From: Scybalousia_A sp963540815
GTDB taxonomy: Bacteria > Bacteroidota > Bacteroidia > Bacteroidales > P3
Assembly (NCBI GenBank): GCA_963540815.1
Contig: CAUTQY010000003.1
Location: 62,001-126,000 of the forward strand
DNA: 64,000 nt
Direction of reading: 5' to 3'
The position numbers were made by a program, and so were the translations under genes. The notes beneath the pieces were generated by a model. It searched no databases and was not told the origin of the DNA. It was given only the letters and a program-made list of their open reading frames with translations. Positions 8,645 through 16,987 of this stretch are shown here, piece after piece. Within the stretch, counting starts at the first letter, position 1; each line of letters begins with the position of its first letter.

Positions 8645-9532
8645 TTATAGGTCCTCCTTTGTGATTACACCTGCAGCCAAAGCCAACTCTATTGTGTGTT
8701 CTGCTCTTGTAACAACAGGTTTGTCTACCATTTTACCATTAACTGCTATAACACCGGAACCCTTTGCCGCTGCCTCTTTAATAGCAGCAACTATGGTTTT
8801 GGCTTTTTCTATTTCTTTTTCGCTTGGGGTAAATACCTCGTTGATAATCTCTATCTGACGAGGATTGATAATACTCTTGCCGTCGAAACCCAAACGTTTG
8901 ATAAGTTCTACCTCTTTGCGGAAAGTTTCCATATCGTTAAGATTGGAATAAACCGTATCCAAGGCGTAGATACCTGCCGCTCTTGCAGCAACAACTATTG
9001 TCTGTCTTGCCAAAAGAAGTTCATCACCGCCGGGTGTTCTCTGTGTTTTAAGATTTGCACAATAGTCCTCTGCCCCTAAGGCTATACCCATCATTCTTTT
9101 TGAAGCCGTTGCTATGGCGTAAGCGTTTATTATTCCTTTGGTGCTTTCGATGGCAGCCATTATTTGAGTTCTGCCCAAGCAACCAAGTTCTTTTTCCACT
9201 TTTTCTATTTCTGCCTCAAGCTCTTGCACCTCTTCGGCTGTTTCGGTTTTGGGCATACGAATAACGTCTACACCTGCTTTTACCACAGCCTCAACGTCTT
9301 TTTTCCCATAGGGTGTACTCAACGGATTAACTCTGACGACCATTTCGGTATTGCCATAGTCTATTGTTTTCAATGCATTGTGAACCAAAAGTCTCGCGGC
9401 ATCTTTTTCTGCCATTGTTACCGAGTCTTCCAAATCCAACATGATGGAATCAGGACTGTAAATAAAAGCGTCTGACATCATTGCCGGATTGTTTCCCGGA
9501 ACAAACATCATTGTTCTTCTTAACCTTTGCAT
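8645..9532 (-). CDS. citE: Citrate lyase beta subunit (citryl-ACP lyase)
   Basis: A 295-residue HpcH/HpaI-family TIM barrel that splits citryl-ACP into oxaloacetate and acetyl-ACP. The N-terminal RRTMMFVPGNNPAMM and the acidic metal-site strand SIMLDLEDSV are characteristic, as are VRVNPLSTPYG, IRMPKTETAEEV, MAAIESTKGIINAYAIA and the C-terminal GKSIINPRQIEIIN. Length is normal. It ends one base before citF begins and follows citD by 71 bases. Confidence 0.96.
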   Translation of the reverse strand: MQRLRRTMMFVPGNNPAMMSDAFIYSPDSIMLDLEDSVTMAEKDAARLLVHNALKTIDYGNTEMVVRVNPLSTPYGKKDVEAVVKAGVDVIRMPKTETAEEVQELEAEIEKVEKELGCLGRTQIMAAIESTKGIINAYAIATASKRMMGIALGAEDYCANLKTQRTPGGDELLLARQTIVVAARAAGIYALDTVYSNLNDMETFRKEVELIKRLGFDGKSIINPRQIEIINEVFTPSEKEIEKAKTIVAAIKEAAAKGSGVIAVNGKMVDKPVVTRAEHTIELALAAGVITKEDL

Positions 9533-9603
9533 ATTTTTTTGATTTTTTTTACGGAGAAGAAAATCTCCTATGTATGTTTTTCCTGATGATTAAAATTAAA
9601 TAT

Positions 9604-9885
9604 TTACGCTTGCCAAACATCTTTGCCGCTGGCACGAACGGCAGCGGTCGTAACTCTGGCTCGCACGGTGCAGTCCAAGGCACCTTTGTCCGTTGCCGTA
9701 ACAACAGCGTTATTGATATTCAACCCCAAAAGAGTTTCTTTTATAACACTCTTTATTTGCTCACCAAATTGATAAGCAACCGTACTTTCAAGATTGATTT
9801 CCAACCCTTGCTTGTCATTGGGTTCAATTTTAATCATTATATCTCCGGATTCTAACGTACCGGCAAATGCCTGTTTTATATCCAT
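9604..9885 (-). CDS. citD: Citrate lyase acyl carrier protein (gamma subunit)
   Basis: A 93-residue carrier protein of citrate lyase. The segment AFAGTLESGDIMIKI carries the Ser (residue 13) that receives the phosphoribosyl-dephospho-CoA prosthetic group; VTATDKGALDCTVRARV is the conserved C-terminal half. It is the first gene of the operon with a -7 box at 9938-9945. The transferase needed to attach the prosthetic group (CitX) and its synthesis enzyme (CitG) must be encoded elsewhere. Confidence 0.93.
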   Translation of the reverse strand: MDIKQAFAGTLESGDIMIKIEPNDKQGLEINLESTVAYQFGEQIKSVIKETLLGLNINNAVVTATDKGALDCTVRARVTTAAVRASGKDVWQA

Positions 9886-9937
9886 AATTTTTGTTATTTT
9901 GTTAAATGTTTTTCCTAAAAATACATTAAGTAAATCG

Positions 9938-9945
9938 CAAAATTA
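9938..9945 (-). promoter_or_regulatory. -7 box for citDEF
   Basis: Minus strand TAATTTTG, about 53 bases before the citD ATG. Confidence 0.5.
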
Positions 9946-10046
9946 GTCTGTTTTTTCAGTATTGCAAAAATATTTTAAAATATTTTATACAAACAACAAG
10001 AATACAAACAACTACCTTCACCTTATGTTTTATAAGACGACAAAAA

Positions 10047-11462
10047 TCAATGAGTTTTTTCTTTGTTTGCTTCGTTTTCAATAACGGCATTCAAAACCTT
10101 TTCCACATGTTCATACATGGCGGTTTTGTTGATAATTTTTTTGTTCTTGTCCAAAATATATAGTTCGGGTGTATGATTTAAAAGAAAACCGTATTCTCTC
10201 AATTCTTCCGGGGTCTTAAAGGTTACTATCCAAGGGTAGGCATCCGCTCTTTGTCTTGCCTTAGCAATTTCCACATCGGCTTCCAAATCAACGGAGAAGA
10301 TTTCAAAATCGTAATAATCCTTATTCATTTGGTACAAGTCTTGCAAAATATTGAGATTTTTTTTGCAACTCTCACAAGTAGAAGAAAAAAAGTAAAGTAT
10401 TGTAAATCTGTGATTTGAAGAATAAAGACTGCGTGCTTGATTATCTATGTCCGTTGCAATTATATTAGGCATGGTATTGCCGGGCAAAAACTTTGAAATA
10501 CTTTGTATGTAATTTTTATGATACTCCAAATCGTCAGAAGAAAATAAAGCACGAAGATAGTTATAGTGCTTATCTATTATATGTTTGTAAAGCAACTCAT
10601 TAAAAGAAAAAGGCATGGAGGGTAAAGTACTCAAATACCAAGTCAACACATAATCCACATACTCCACACCTTTGTGTTTTAGAGCGACGTCAATAAAATC
10701 GTCTAAGGCATTGCAGACCGAATCGGGATTTTGAGGTGTGATTTCACTTATGTAGGTATTAAACTTTTTTATAAAATAAGGGCTATACAATATTCTATTG
10801 TCTTCAAAACAAAAACTGTCCCAATAATGTTTGCGAAAATAATAAGCATAGGATTTTTCCATACCTTGCTTAATTTTGCCGTTTTCTATAAAATAAGAAG
10901 GAACGTTTTGTATCATACTTTTTTGTACAACGGTTATAAAATTATTGGGGTAGGTTTGATAAAAAGATTTTTGGAAAAGGGCAAAACTATCCAAAACAGG
11001 TTGCAAGACAGAATAAAGAGAATCTTGTTTTTGCGGTTCTGCCTGAACGTTCAGACGATAAAAGTACATTGCCGTTTGATATTTGTTGTTTTCTGCCTGA
11101 TAAAGCAAATACGCATCATTCTCCGGGCAGGATTTTACAAACGCTTCCCCGTTTTCGTATATTTCTATTGAAAATTTGGGACTATCACTCAATAAAAAAG
11201 AAAACATATCTCTTTTCTTTCGGTCCTTTACCATATACATACCCTTGGGCAAAGGTTGTGTACTCCAATGATAAGAACCGTCTTTTTTCACCCTTATACT
11301 GTCTATGATTTCTTGAGAAATACCGATGTAATTGCCGATGTAAATTACCGTATCCTCTACGTCATGTATATAAAAATCAACCTCATATTTTTTTTGTGCG
11401 CAGACTACGGAAGCAAAACAAGATAAAAAAAGAAACAGACAAGTCTTTTTTAGCGATACCAT
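10047..11462 (-). CDS. Exported thioredoxin-fold protein (DUF5106/TlpA-like)
   Basis: A 471-residue exported protein. The signal peptide ends VVCAQ (Gln at +1). Residues about 25-110 resemble the DUF4369-type beta sandwich often found ahead of thioredoxin domains in Bacteroidetes; about 115-320 is a helical middle region; about 325-465 is a TlpA/ResA-type thioredoxin domain with LYFFSSTCESCKKNL, where Cys363 and Cys366 form a C-x-x-C redox pair. The cis-Pro region is HTPELYILD. It probably acts on periplasmic disulfides, partner unknown. The gene stands alone between the cit operon and the M16 peptidase. Confidence 0.8.
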   Translation of the reverse strand: MVSLKKTCLFLFLSCFASVVCAQKKYEVDFYIHDVEDTVIYIGNYIGISQEIIDSIRVKKDGSYHWSTQPLPKGMYMVKDRKKRDMFSFLLSDSPKFSIEIYENGEAFVKSCPENDAYLLYQAENNKYQTAMYFYRLNVQAEPQKQDSLYSVLQPVLDSFALFQKSFYQTYPNNFITVVQKSMIQNVPSYFIENGKIKQGMEKSYAYYFRKHYWDSFCFEDNRILYSPYFIKKFNTYISEITPQNPDSVCNALDDFIDVALKHKGVEYVDYVLTWYLSTLPSMPFSFNELLYKHIIDKHYNYLRALFSSDDLEYHKNYIQSISKFLPGNTMPNIIATDIDNQARSLYSSNHRFTILYFFSSTCESCKKNLNILQDLYQMNKDYYDFEIFSVDLEADVEIAKARQRADAYPWIVTFKTPEELREYGFLLNHTPELYILDKNKKIINKTAMYEHVEKVLNAVIENEANKEKTH

Positions 11463-11545
11463 AATTTTTATTATAAAAAAAGTTAAAATATTTTTACATA
11501 TTTAACGCACTGATTTTTTTTTTATTGTTAGTTATACAAACAAGA

Positions 11546-11573
11546 AGGGATGTATCTCGTTTGATACATCCCT
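11546..11573 (-). terminator. Terminator after the M16 peptidase gene
   Basis: An 11-bp perfect stem AGGGATGTATC with GATACATCCCT and a 6-base loop, just past the M16 stop at 11602. The U-run on the minus strand is weak (TCTTGTTTG). Confidence 0.6.
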
Positions 11574-11601
11574 CCGAAAATATTATGAAAAAGAAAAAAA
11601 A

Positions 11602-14517
11602 TTAATAACCGAATATTTGTTCAAGAGAAAGTTTGGTTATACCTCCGAAGGCTTTCAAACCTTCCATATCTACTTCGCTTTCGTTACCTAGAACAACAAC
11701 GGAACGTTTTTTGCCCTTTATGTATTTTTTGTTAAAGTCTGTTACATCCTCAAGGCTCATTGTCTTAATGGTATTATACTCTTTCTCTTGCCAATTATCA
11801 GGCAAATTCATTTTCTTTGTGTATAGATAAGAATCTATAATTCCCATTTTACTTGTACGATTTGTACGATAGGAGGATATTAAGGATTGTTTTGCTATGT
11901 CAAAATTTTGAGAAGATACGGGCATGTTTTCAAACAAATCCGTAAAAGCATTCAAGGCGTCTATAAGTTTATCGTTTTGTGTGCCCATGTGAGACATGTT
12001 AAAATAATGATGCTCTGTCTCCGATGGGGTAACAAAGTACGCTGCCGCAGAATAAGCCAAAGAACGTTTTTCTCTTATTTCTTGAAAAACAATACTGTTC
12101 ATACTACCACCGAAATATTCGTTATACAAATCCACCTTAGGATTCATATCCTGTGAAAATACTTCGTCTGCCGTTGTCAATTGTCTGCAAAGAGATTGTT
12201 TTGCATCGTAATGAACAAAATATACCTTATTTTCTGTGGTTTGAAGCAAGTCATAATCTTCTTGCTTGATTAACATGGATTTTTTGGTATTAACCTTATG
12301 TAGTTTGTTCAACATCTTTTCCACGTCTTTCAAGGACTTGTTGCCATAGAATAATACGATTTGTTTTTGGTCTGTCATTATTTTTAAAATGTCGGTAACT
12401 TGCTTTGCAGTCAAAGAGTTTATTTCCTCATCGGTCGGGGTATATTTCAAAGCGTTGTCTCCGTAATTGGCAAACGATACCAAGCGTTGGAAAATACGAT
12501 TTTGATTGCTTTTTGCATCCTGTCTGAACTTTAATACGTCGATTTTCACATTTTCTATAGCCTTGTCGCTTATCTTGGGATTGTTTATTATATCCTCCAC
12601 AATGGCAAGGGCTTTCTCCATATTTTCCGTCAAGCCTTCTACATATATGGTAGAATATTCGTTTCCGACCATATTTATATTGTAATCGCAGGCAATATCA
12701 TACATTTCTCTTTTTATTTGAGCAAGAGGACGATTTTCGCTTTCTATGTATTGGGTAGCATAGTTGCAAACGGACGCCATTTTGTTGTAAAGATAACCGA
12801 AATCGTATCTGAAACTAATCTGAAATCTCCCGTTCTGTTTGTTTTCGACATAAAGTACTTCTGAGCCTTTGCTTAGTTTTCCTTTCTCTAAATCTTTTTC
12901 GTAGTTGACAAATACAGGCTCTATTTCTTTAACTTTCATATTTTTAACCTCAGTCAAGAAAGCACTTTCTACGTCTCTATTGACAACAACGGGAGTTATT
13001 GCAGGTTTTTCTACCTTAGTAACCTCTTTGGGTTCTCCCTGTCGTTTATAAACTACAACATAATTATTATCTTTGAAAATACGTTTTGCAAAATCAACCA
13101 ATTCTTGTTTGGTCACTTTGGACATTTCCGATAATTCATTTACGGCATCTTGCCAATCTTGATGAGCAAGATAGGCATTAATCATACTCATTGCTCTATT
13201 TGCATTGCTTTCCAAACCTTTCATTTCATCAAGTTTGAGGTTATTTATAGCTGCCGTCAAAAGTTTTTCGTCCCAATTTCCACTTTTGAAAACATCTATC
13301 TGTTTCAATAGCAAATCTTTGACTTCATCCAAAGTTTGTCCTTGTTTTGGCATACCAACAAGCAAAAACGCCGTGTAATCATTGAGGCTCATTACACCAC
13401 TACCGGCATACATTGTGAGTTGTTTTTGATTTATGTTTTCGTCTATCAAACCGCAAGAACCATTGGATAATATTCTGTCCATAAGGTTGGCAAGCAAAAC
13501 TTCTCTACTTCCGTTGCCGGCATCTATACGAAAACCTACGCGAACATTTTCGGCCTCAAGTCCCCAGACCTCAACACTTCTAACCTGTGTTATTTCGGGT
13601 TCTTTTATCATTTTAAACTCGGGCACTTTTTTTGCGGGTATTTTACCGAAATATTTATTAATCAGTTGTATCGCTTGCTCCGGGTCGAAATCTCCGCTCA
13701 TAGCTATACAATAATTGTTTGGAACATAATAATTTTCAAAGTGTTTTTTGATATTATCCAAAGAAGGATTTTTCAAATGCTCTATTGTCCCTATCGTTGT
13801 TTGCGTGCCATACGGATGATTTGGAAAAAGAGCAAGATTCAAGGCTTCAAAAACTTTTCTGCTGTCATTTGCCATACCCATATTCTTTTCTTCATAAACG
13901 GCTTCCAATTCCGTATGGAAAAGTCTAAAAACAGGGTCTGCAAATCTATTGCCTTCCACTTTCAACCATCTCTCCAATTCGTTTGAAGGTATATCCTCCT
14001 GATAAACGGTCATATCATTGGAAGTAAAAGCATTTGTATTTTGAGCACCTATCAAAGACATCATTTTATCGTATTCGTTAGGAATGGCGTACTGAGAAGC
14101 CAAGTAAGAAACAGAGTCTATTTGATGATAAATTTCCGTTCTTTTTTGAGTGTCTGTTGTGTGATTATATACCTCGTACAATCTTTCTATTTCTTGTATG
14201 TAGAGTTTTTCTTTTTCCCAATTTAAAGTACCAAAAGAAGTAGTACCCTTAAACATAAGGTGTTCCAAATAATGAGAAAGACCGGTTGATTCGCTCGGGT
14301 CGTTTTTGCTACCTACTCTTACGGCAATATAAGTCTGAATTCTCGGTACGTCCTTATTTACCGAAAGAAAGACATCAAGGCCATTGTCAAGTGTGTAATG
14401 AACAACATTCATTGGGTCGTTCTTGTATGTCTTTTTGTTAAAATTTTGTGCCCTCAAGCCAAAGGTCAAAAGCACTATAGCCATTAAAACAAGGCTTTTG
14501 AAAAGTATTTTTTTCAT
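11602..14517 (-). CDS. Periplasmic M16 family zinc peptidase (tandem domains)
   Basis: A 971-residue pitrilysin-family peptidase with a signal peptide ending GLRAQ (Gln at +1). The inverted zinc motif H-x-x-E-H is intact (GLSHYLEHLMF, His82, Glu85, His86), and the distal Glu region is VYEEKNMGMAND. A second, catalytically silent M16 half follows after residue about 530 (SFRYDFGYLYNKMAS, FGGSMNSIVFQEIREKRSL), as is usual for these two-domain clamshell proteases, which degrade peptides in the periplasm. A -7 box lies at 14555-14562. No partner gene lies beside it. Confidence 0.92.
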   Translation of the reverse strand: MKKILFKSLVLMAIVLLTFGLRAQNFNKKTYKNDPMNVVHYTLDNGLDVFLSVNKDVPRIQTYIAVRVGSKNDPSESTGLSHYLEHLMFKGTTSFGTLNWEKEKLYIQEIERLYEVYNHTTDTQKRTEIYHQIDSVSYLASQYAIPNEYDKMMSLIGAQNTNAFTSNDMTVYQEDIPSNELERWLKVEGNRFADPVFRLFHTELEAVYEEKNMGMANDSRKVFEALNLALFPNHPYGTQTTIGTIEHLKNPSLDNIKKHFENYYVPNNYCIAMSGDFDPEQAIQLINKYFGKIPAKKVPEFKMIKEPEITQVRSVEVWGLEAENVRVGFRIDAGNGSREVLLANLMDRILSNGSCGLIDENINQKQLTMYAGSGVMSLNDYTAFLLVGMPKQGQTLDEVKDLLLKQIDVFKSGNWDEKLLTAAINNLKLDEMKGLESNANRAMSMINAYLAHQDWQDAVNELSEMSKVTKQELVDFAKRIFKDNNYVVVYKRQGEPKEVTKVEKPAITPVVVNRDVESAFLTEVKNMKVKEIEPVFVNYEKDLEKGKLSKGSEVLYVENKQNGRFQISFRYDFGYLYNKMASVCNYATQYIESENRPLAQIKREMYDIACDYNINMVGNEYSTIYVEGLTENMEKALAIVEDIINNPKISDKAIENVKIDVLKFRQDAKSNQNRIFQRLVSFANYGDNALKYTPTDEEINSLTAKQVTDILKIMTDQKQIVLFYGNKSLKDVEKMLNKLHKVNTKKSMLIKQEDYDLLQTTENKVYFVHYDAKQSLCRQLTTADEVFSQDMNPKVDLYNEYFGGSMNSIVFQEIREKRSLAYSAAAYFVTPSETEHHYFNMSHMGTQNDKLIDALNAFTDLFENMPVSSQNFDIAKQSLISSYRTNRTSKMGIIDSYLYTKKMNLPDNWQEKEYNTIKTMSLEDVTDFNKKYIKGKKRSVVVLGNESEVDMEGLKAFGGITKLSLEQIFGY

Positions 14518-14554
14518 TGTTTGTTATTTGTGTTAATTATAATTTATTTACTTG

Positions 14555-14562
14555 CAAAAGTA
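14555..14562 (-). promoter_or_regulatory. -7 box for the M16 peptidase gene
   Basis: Minus strand TACTTTTG, 38 bases before the ATG. Confidence 0.5.
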
Positions 14563-14605
14563 AAAAGATTTATCTTTTCGGCAAAAAACTTTGTACATAA
14601 TTAAA

Positions 14606-14637
14606 AAAAAAGTCAATTTCTGAGAATTGACTTTTTG
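14606..14637 (-). terminator. Terminator of pyrBI
   Basis: Stem AGTCAATT (14611-14618) with AATTGACT (14625-14632), extended by AAAAA/TTTTT on the two sides, and a long T-run on the minus strand. It lies 20 bases past the pyrI stop. Confidence 0.75.
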
Positions 14638-14656
14638 AATTACAAAAATTGTTTTT

Positions 14657-15115
14657 TTACTCTTTTATTTTAATATCCGTCATAGTTTTTTCGCAGTAAT
14701 GACACTGGATTGTAAGCGGTTGTTTTTCCACTACATCAAAAAGAGTGTCCATTTCTTCAACATTGGTTATGCAGTTAGGGTTTATACATCTAACTATTTT
14801 TTGTATTTTGTGAGGAAGTTCCATTTTACGTTTATCTGTCACTTCATAGTTTTTTATTGTTATAAGAGTTGCCGTTGGTGCGATAATAGCCAATTTATCT
14901 AATTCCTCTTTTGCAAAATACTTGTTTGTTGCCTTTATAATACCTTTTGTTCCGTATTTTTTGCTTTCAAGGTTGGTGCCAATAAGAATTTCATCGCAAA
15001 CCTCATTCAATCCCAATATCCTTACCACAGAAAAAACTCTATCTGCAGGTATATGGTCTATCACCGTGCCGTTTTCTATTTTTTTTACTATAAGTTCTCT
15101 ATTATTCGTTGTCAT
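14657..15115 (-). CDS. pyrI: Aspartate carbamoyltransferase regulatory subunit
   Basis: A 152-residue regulatory chain of ATCase that binds nucleotide effectors in its N-terminal domain (IENGTVIDHIPADR, then LIGTNLESKKYGTKGIIKA) and zinc in its C-terminal domain through four Cys: CINPNC and CHYC, separated by about 27 residues. The zinc domain contacts the catalytic chains. It follows pyrB by 33 bases, the usual order, and shares its leader control. Confidence 0.96.
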   Translation of the reverse strand: MTTNNRELIVKKIENGTVIDHIPADRVFSVVRILGLNEVCDEILIGTNLESKKYGTKGIIKATNKYFAKEELDKLAIIAPTATLITIKNYEVTDKRKMELPHKIQKIVRCINPNCITNVEEMDTLFDVVEKQPLTIQCHYCEKTMTDIKIKE

Positions 15116-15148
15116 CTTTTTCTATTTTTTTTATTTCTAACCCCTACA

Positions 15149-16078
15149 TTATTTTATTTTGTCGGCATAACCCAATATTGAAGTTATGAGTGCCTGGCGT
15201 ACAAACATACCGTTTTTTGCTTGTTGGAAATAGTAAGCATATTTGGTTTTATCCACATTCATGGCTATTTCGTTTACGCGTGGCAGAGGATGGAGTATTT
15301 TCATATTATCCTTGCAACCTTGCAAAAGAGAAGCATCCAAAATGTAAGAATTTTTTACTTTTTCGTATTCCAATACGTCCGGGAAACGCTCTTTTTGAAT
15401 ACGAGTCATATAAATAACATCCGCAAAAGGAATAACGTCTTCCAGTTTTCTGTATTCGTGATATTTCAATCCCTCCTTTGTGGCATACCTTTTTACATTG
15501 TCCGGCATAGCCAAACTTTCGGGAGATACAAAATGAAACTCAGCCTTAAAATTACTCATGGCTTGCACTAAGGAATGAACGGTACGTCCGTATTTCAAAT
15601 CGCCTACCATTGCTATTTGGAGATTCTCCAATTTTCCCTGTGTTTTTCTAATGGAGTATAAATCCAACATACACTGTGTCGGGTGCTGATTTGCACCATC
15701 CCCTGCGTTTATTACCGGCACGGGACTTACCTCACTTGCCCAACGAGATGCCCCGTCTTTGTGATGACGCATTACTATAATATCCGCATAGGAGGAAACC
15801 ATCATAATTGTATCGTGAAGACTTTCTCCTTTTTGCAAAGAGGTTGCCGAGGGATTTGAAAAACCTATTACCCTTGCGCCCAAACGATTAGCAGCAGTTT
15901 CAAACGAAAGACGGGTTCTTGTGGAAGGTTCAAAAAACAACGAACCGACAACTTTATCAGACAACACAGGTTGGTTAGGATTTTTTTCAAACTTTTCCGC
16001 CAAATCCAACACAAACAAATAATCCTCTTTTGTATAATCCGTAATGGAAATCAGATTTTTATTTTTAAGATTAACCAT
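15149..16078 (-). CDS. pyrB: Aspartate carbamoyltransferase catalytic subunit
   Basis: A 309-residue catalytic chain that makes N-carbamoyl-aspartate in pyrimidine synthesis. The carbamoyl-phosphate signature FFEPSTRTRLSFE is present, with the 80s-loop region SATSLQKGESLHD, the HPTQ motif in DGANQHPTQCMLDL, and HPLPRVNEIAMNVD near the C-terminus. Length is standard. A leader of about 150 bases with a short ORF and a terminator hairpin lies upstream and suggests attenuation. Confidence 0.97.
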   Translation of the reverse strand: MVNLKNKNLISITDYTKEDYLFVLDLAEKFEKNPNQPVLSDKVVGSLFFEPSTRTRLSFETAANRLGARVIGFSNPSATSLQKGESLHDTIMMVSSYADIIVMRHHKDGASRWASEVSPVPVINAGDGANQHPTQCMLDLYSIRKTQGKLENLQIAMVGDLKYGRTVHSLVQAMSNFKAEFHFVSPESLAMPDNVKRYATKEGLKYHEYRKLEDVIPFADVIYMTRIQKERFPDVLEYEKVKNSYILDASLLQGCKDNMKILHPLPRVNEIAMNVDKTKYAYYFQQAKNGMFVRQALITSILGYADKIK

Positions 16079-16112
16079 AGTTTATAATATTTTATTCTTA
16101 TTGGTATTTGAT

Positions 16113-16149
16113 ATATAAAAAATTAGCGACCTTTAAAATAAAAGTCGCT
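16113..16149 (-). terminator. Intrinsic terminator inside the pyrBI leader (putative attenuator)
   Basis: On the minus strand an 11-bp stem with one G-U pair and a TTT loop spans 16149-16125 (arms AGCGACTTTTA and TAAAGGTCGCT), followed directly by AATTTTTTATATA. It is oriented to stop transcription entering pyrB, whose ATG is at 16078. No other minus-strand gene lies upstream that would need a terminator here, so premature termination of the pyrBI transcript is the natural reading. Confidence 0.7.
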
Positions 16150-16153
16150 TAAA

Positions 16154-16228
16154 TCATAAAAAAACTGTCTTCAAAGAAGTCCTATTCTCTCTGCAATTGT
16201 TAATCAATATGTCTGCAATAGTATTCAT
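16154..16228 (-). CDS. Putative pyrBI leader peptide (24 codons)
   Basis: An ATG at 16228 opens a 24-codon frame ending in TGA at 16156-16154. The peptide ends KTVFL and its last codons lie in a U-rich stretch (GTTTTTTTATGATTT). The stop is only 4 bases before the terminator hairpin, so a ribosome finishing it would cover the hairpin's 5' arm. The frame is too short to recognise by sequence; its position is the evidence. The ATG lies only about 8 bases beyond the -7 box, so it would be read from a nearly leaderless RNA. Confidence 0.45.
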   Translation of the reverse strand: MNTIADILINNCRENRTSLKTVFL

Positions 16229-16236
16229 ATTGTCCG

Positions 16237-16244
16237 CAAAGGTA
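16237..16244 (-). promoter_or_regulatory. -7 box for the pyrBI leader
   Basis: Minus strand TACCTTTG, a match to TAnnTTTG. It puts the transcription start near 16230, about 150 bases upstream of the pyrB ATG. Confidence 0.6.
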
Positions 16245-16298
16245 CGATTTTTTTTGTTTGTTGCAAGGTTTTTTATTATTTTTTTATCTTACTTTGCG

Positions 16299-16334
16299 AT
16301 TAACGGAAAAAATATTGTAATAAAAACCGTTAAT
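16299..16334 (+). promoter_or_regulatory. Inverted repeat abutting the start of the small membrane protein gene
   Basis: ATTAACGG (16299-16306) and CCGTTAAT (16327-16334) form an 8-bp perfect stem, and the ATG at 16335 follows at once. In RNA it could hide the start site; as DNA it could be an operator. A degenerate -7 box (TTACTTTG) lies just before it at 16289-16296. Confidence 0.4.
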
Positions 16335-16820
16335 ATGCGTTTTTTGACAAAAAGACCATTTTTTATGATAAATAAATATCTAGGTATGTTGCAATTAAGA
16401 TGGCTTATTGTTTTTATTTCTTGCTGTCTGATGTTGATTGTAGCGTGTTTGTATGCTTTTGCTCCCATATCCAAGAGTTTGAATGACAATGTTGCCTATA
16501 TACATTATATGTATGCCATACAAATCATAGTTGTTATAGTTTCTCTCTTTCTGAATAAAAAATATAAAAAGAGGTTAAACATAATTATAAAATTACCGGA
16601 TTTGAGGAATAAACTTACATTATATTTTAGGTTAAACAGACAAATTATATATTTGTATATCATATTGGTGGGACTTTGTTCATTATCAATAATGTTTGTC
16701 AAGTCATACGAATCCGTTATCGTGCCTGTTATTCTATTGCTGTCTACGTATCTCAAAAGACCCTATATCATAAAATTAAAAATGGAACTGAATCTTAAGG
16801 AAGAAGATTTAAAGAAATAA
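16335..16820 (+). CDS. Small integral membrane protein, unknown function
   Basis: About 161 residues from the chosen ATG, with four predicted membrane segments: WLIVFISCCLMLIVACLYAF, a second around IQIIVVIVSLFL, a third around IIYLYIILVGLCSLSIMF, and a short one around VIVPVILLLSTYL. It ends in a charged tail (LKEEDLKK). The frame is open further upstream to 16197, but that part overlaps the pyrBI leader on the other strand. The ATG at 16365 (MINKYLGML) is an alternative start. I do not recognise the family. Confidence 0.6.
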   Translation: MRFLTKRPFFMINKYLGMLQLRWLIVFISCCLMLIVACLYAFAPISKSLNDNVAYIHYMYAIQIIVVIVSLFLNKKYKKRLNIIIKLPDLRNKLTLYFRLNRQIIYLYIILVGLCSLSIMFVKSYESVIVPVILLLSTYLKRPYIIKLKMELNLKEEDLKK

Positions 16821-16902
16821 TAAATAATTTTCTTTTTCATTGGGTACAAACTTACGATATTGTAAATTTTAAACTAAATTATACCATATTGCCTTTTTTT
16901 TA

Positions 16903-16910
16903 TAATTTTG
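16903..16910 (+). promoter_or_regulatory. -7 box for the Nfn-like gene
   Basis: TAATTTTG, 77 bases before the ATG at 16988. Confidence 0.5.
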
Positions 16911-16987
16911 CGACTTGGTAAATAGAGACAATTATAAATAAAGTAAGGAACAAAAACTTTAACCTTAAAAAGAATAATAGATATAAA

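Noticed and set aside
16197..16334. Upstream extension of the small membrane protein to 16197
   Set aside because: It overlaps the pyrBI leader ORF and promoter on the other strand, and the -7-like box and inverted repeat fit a start at 16335 or later.
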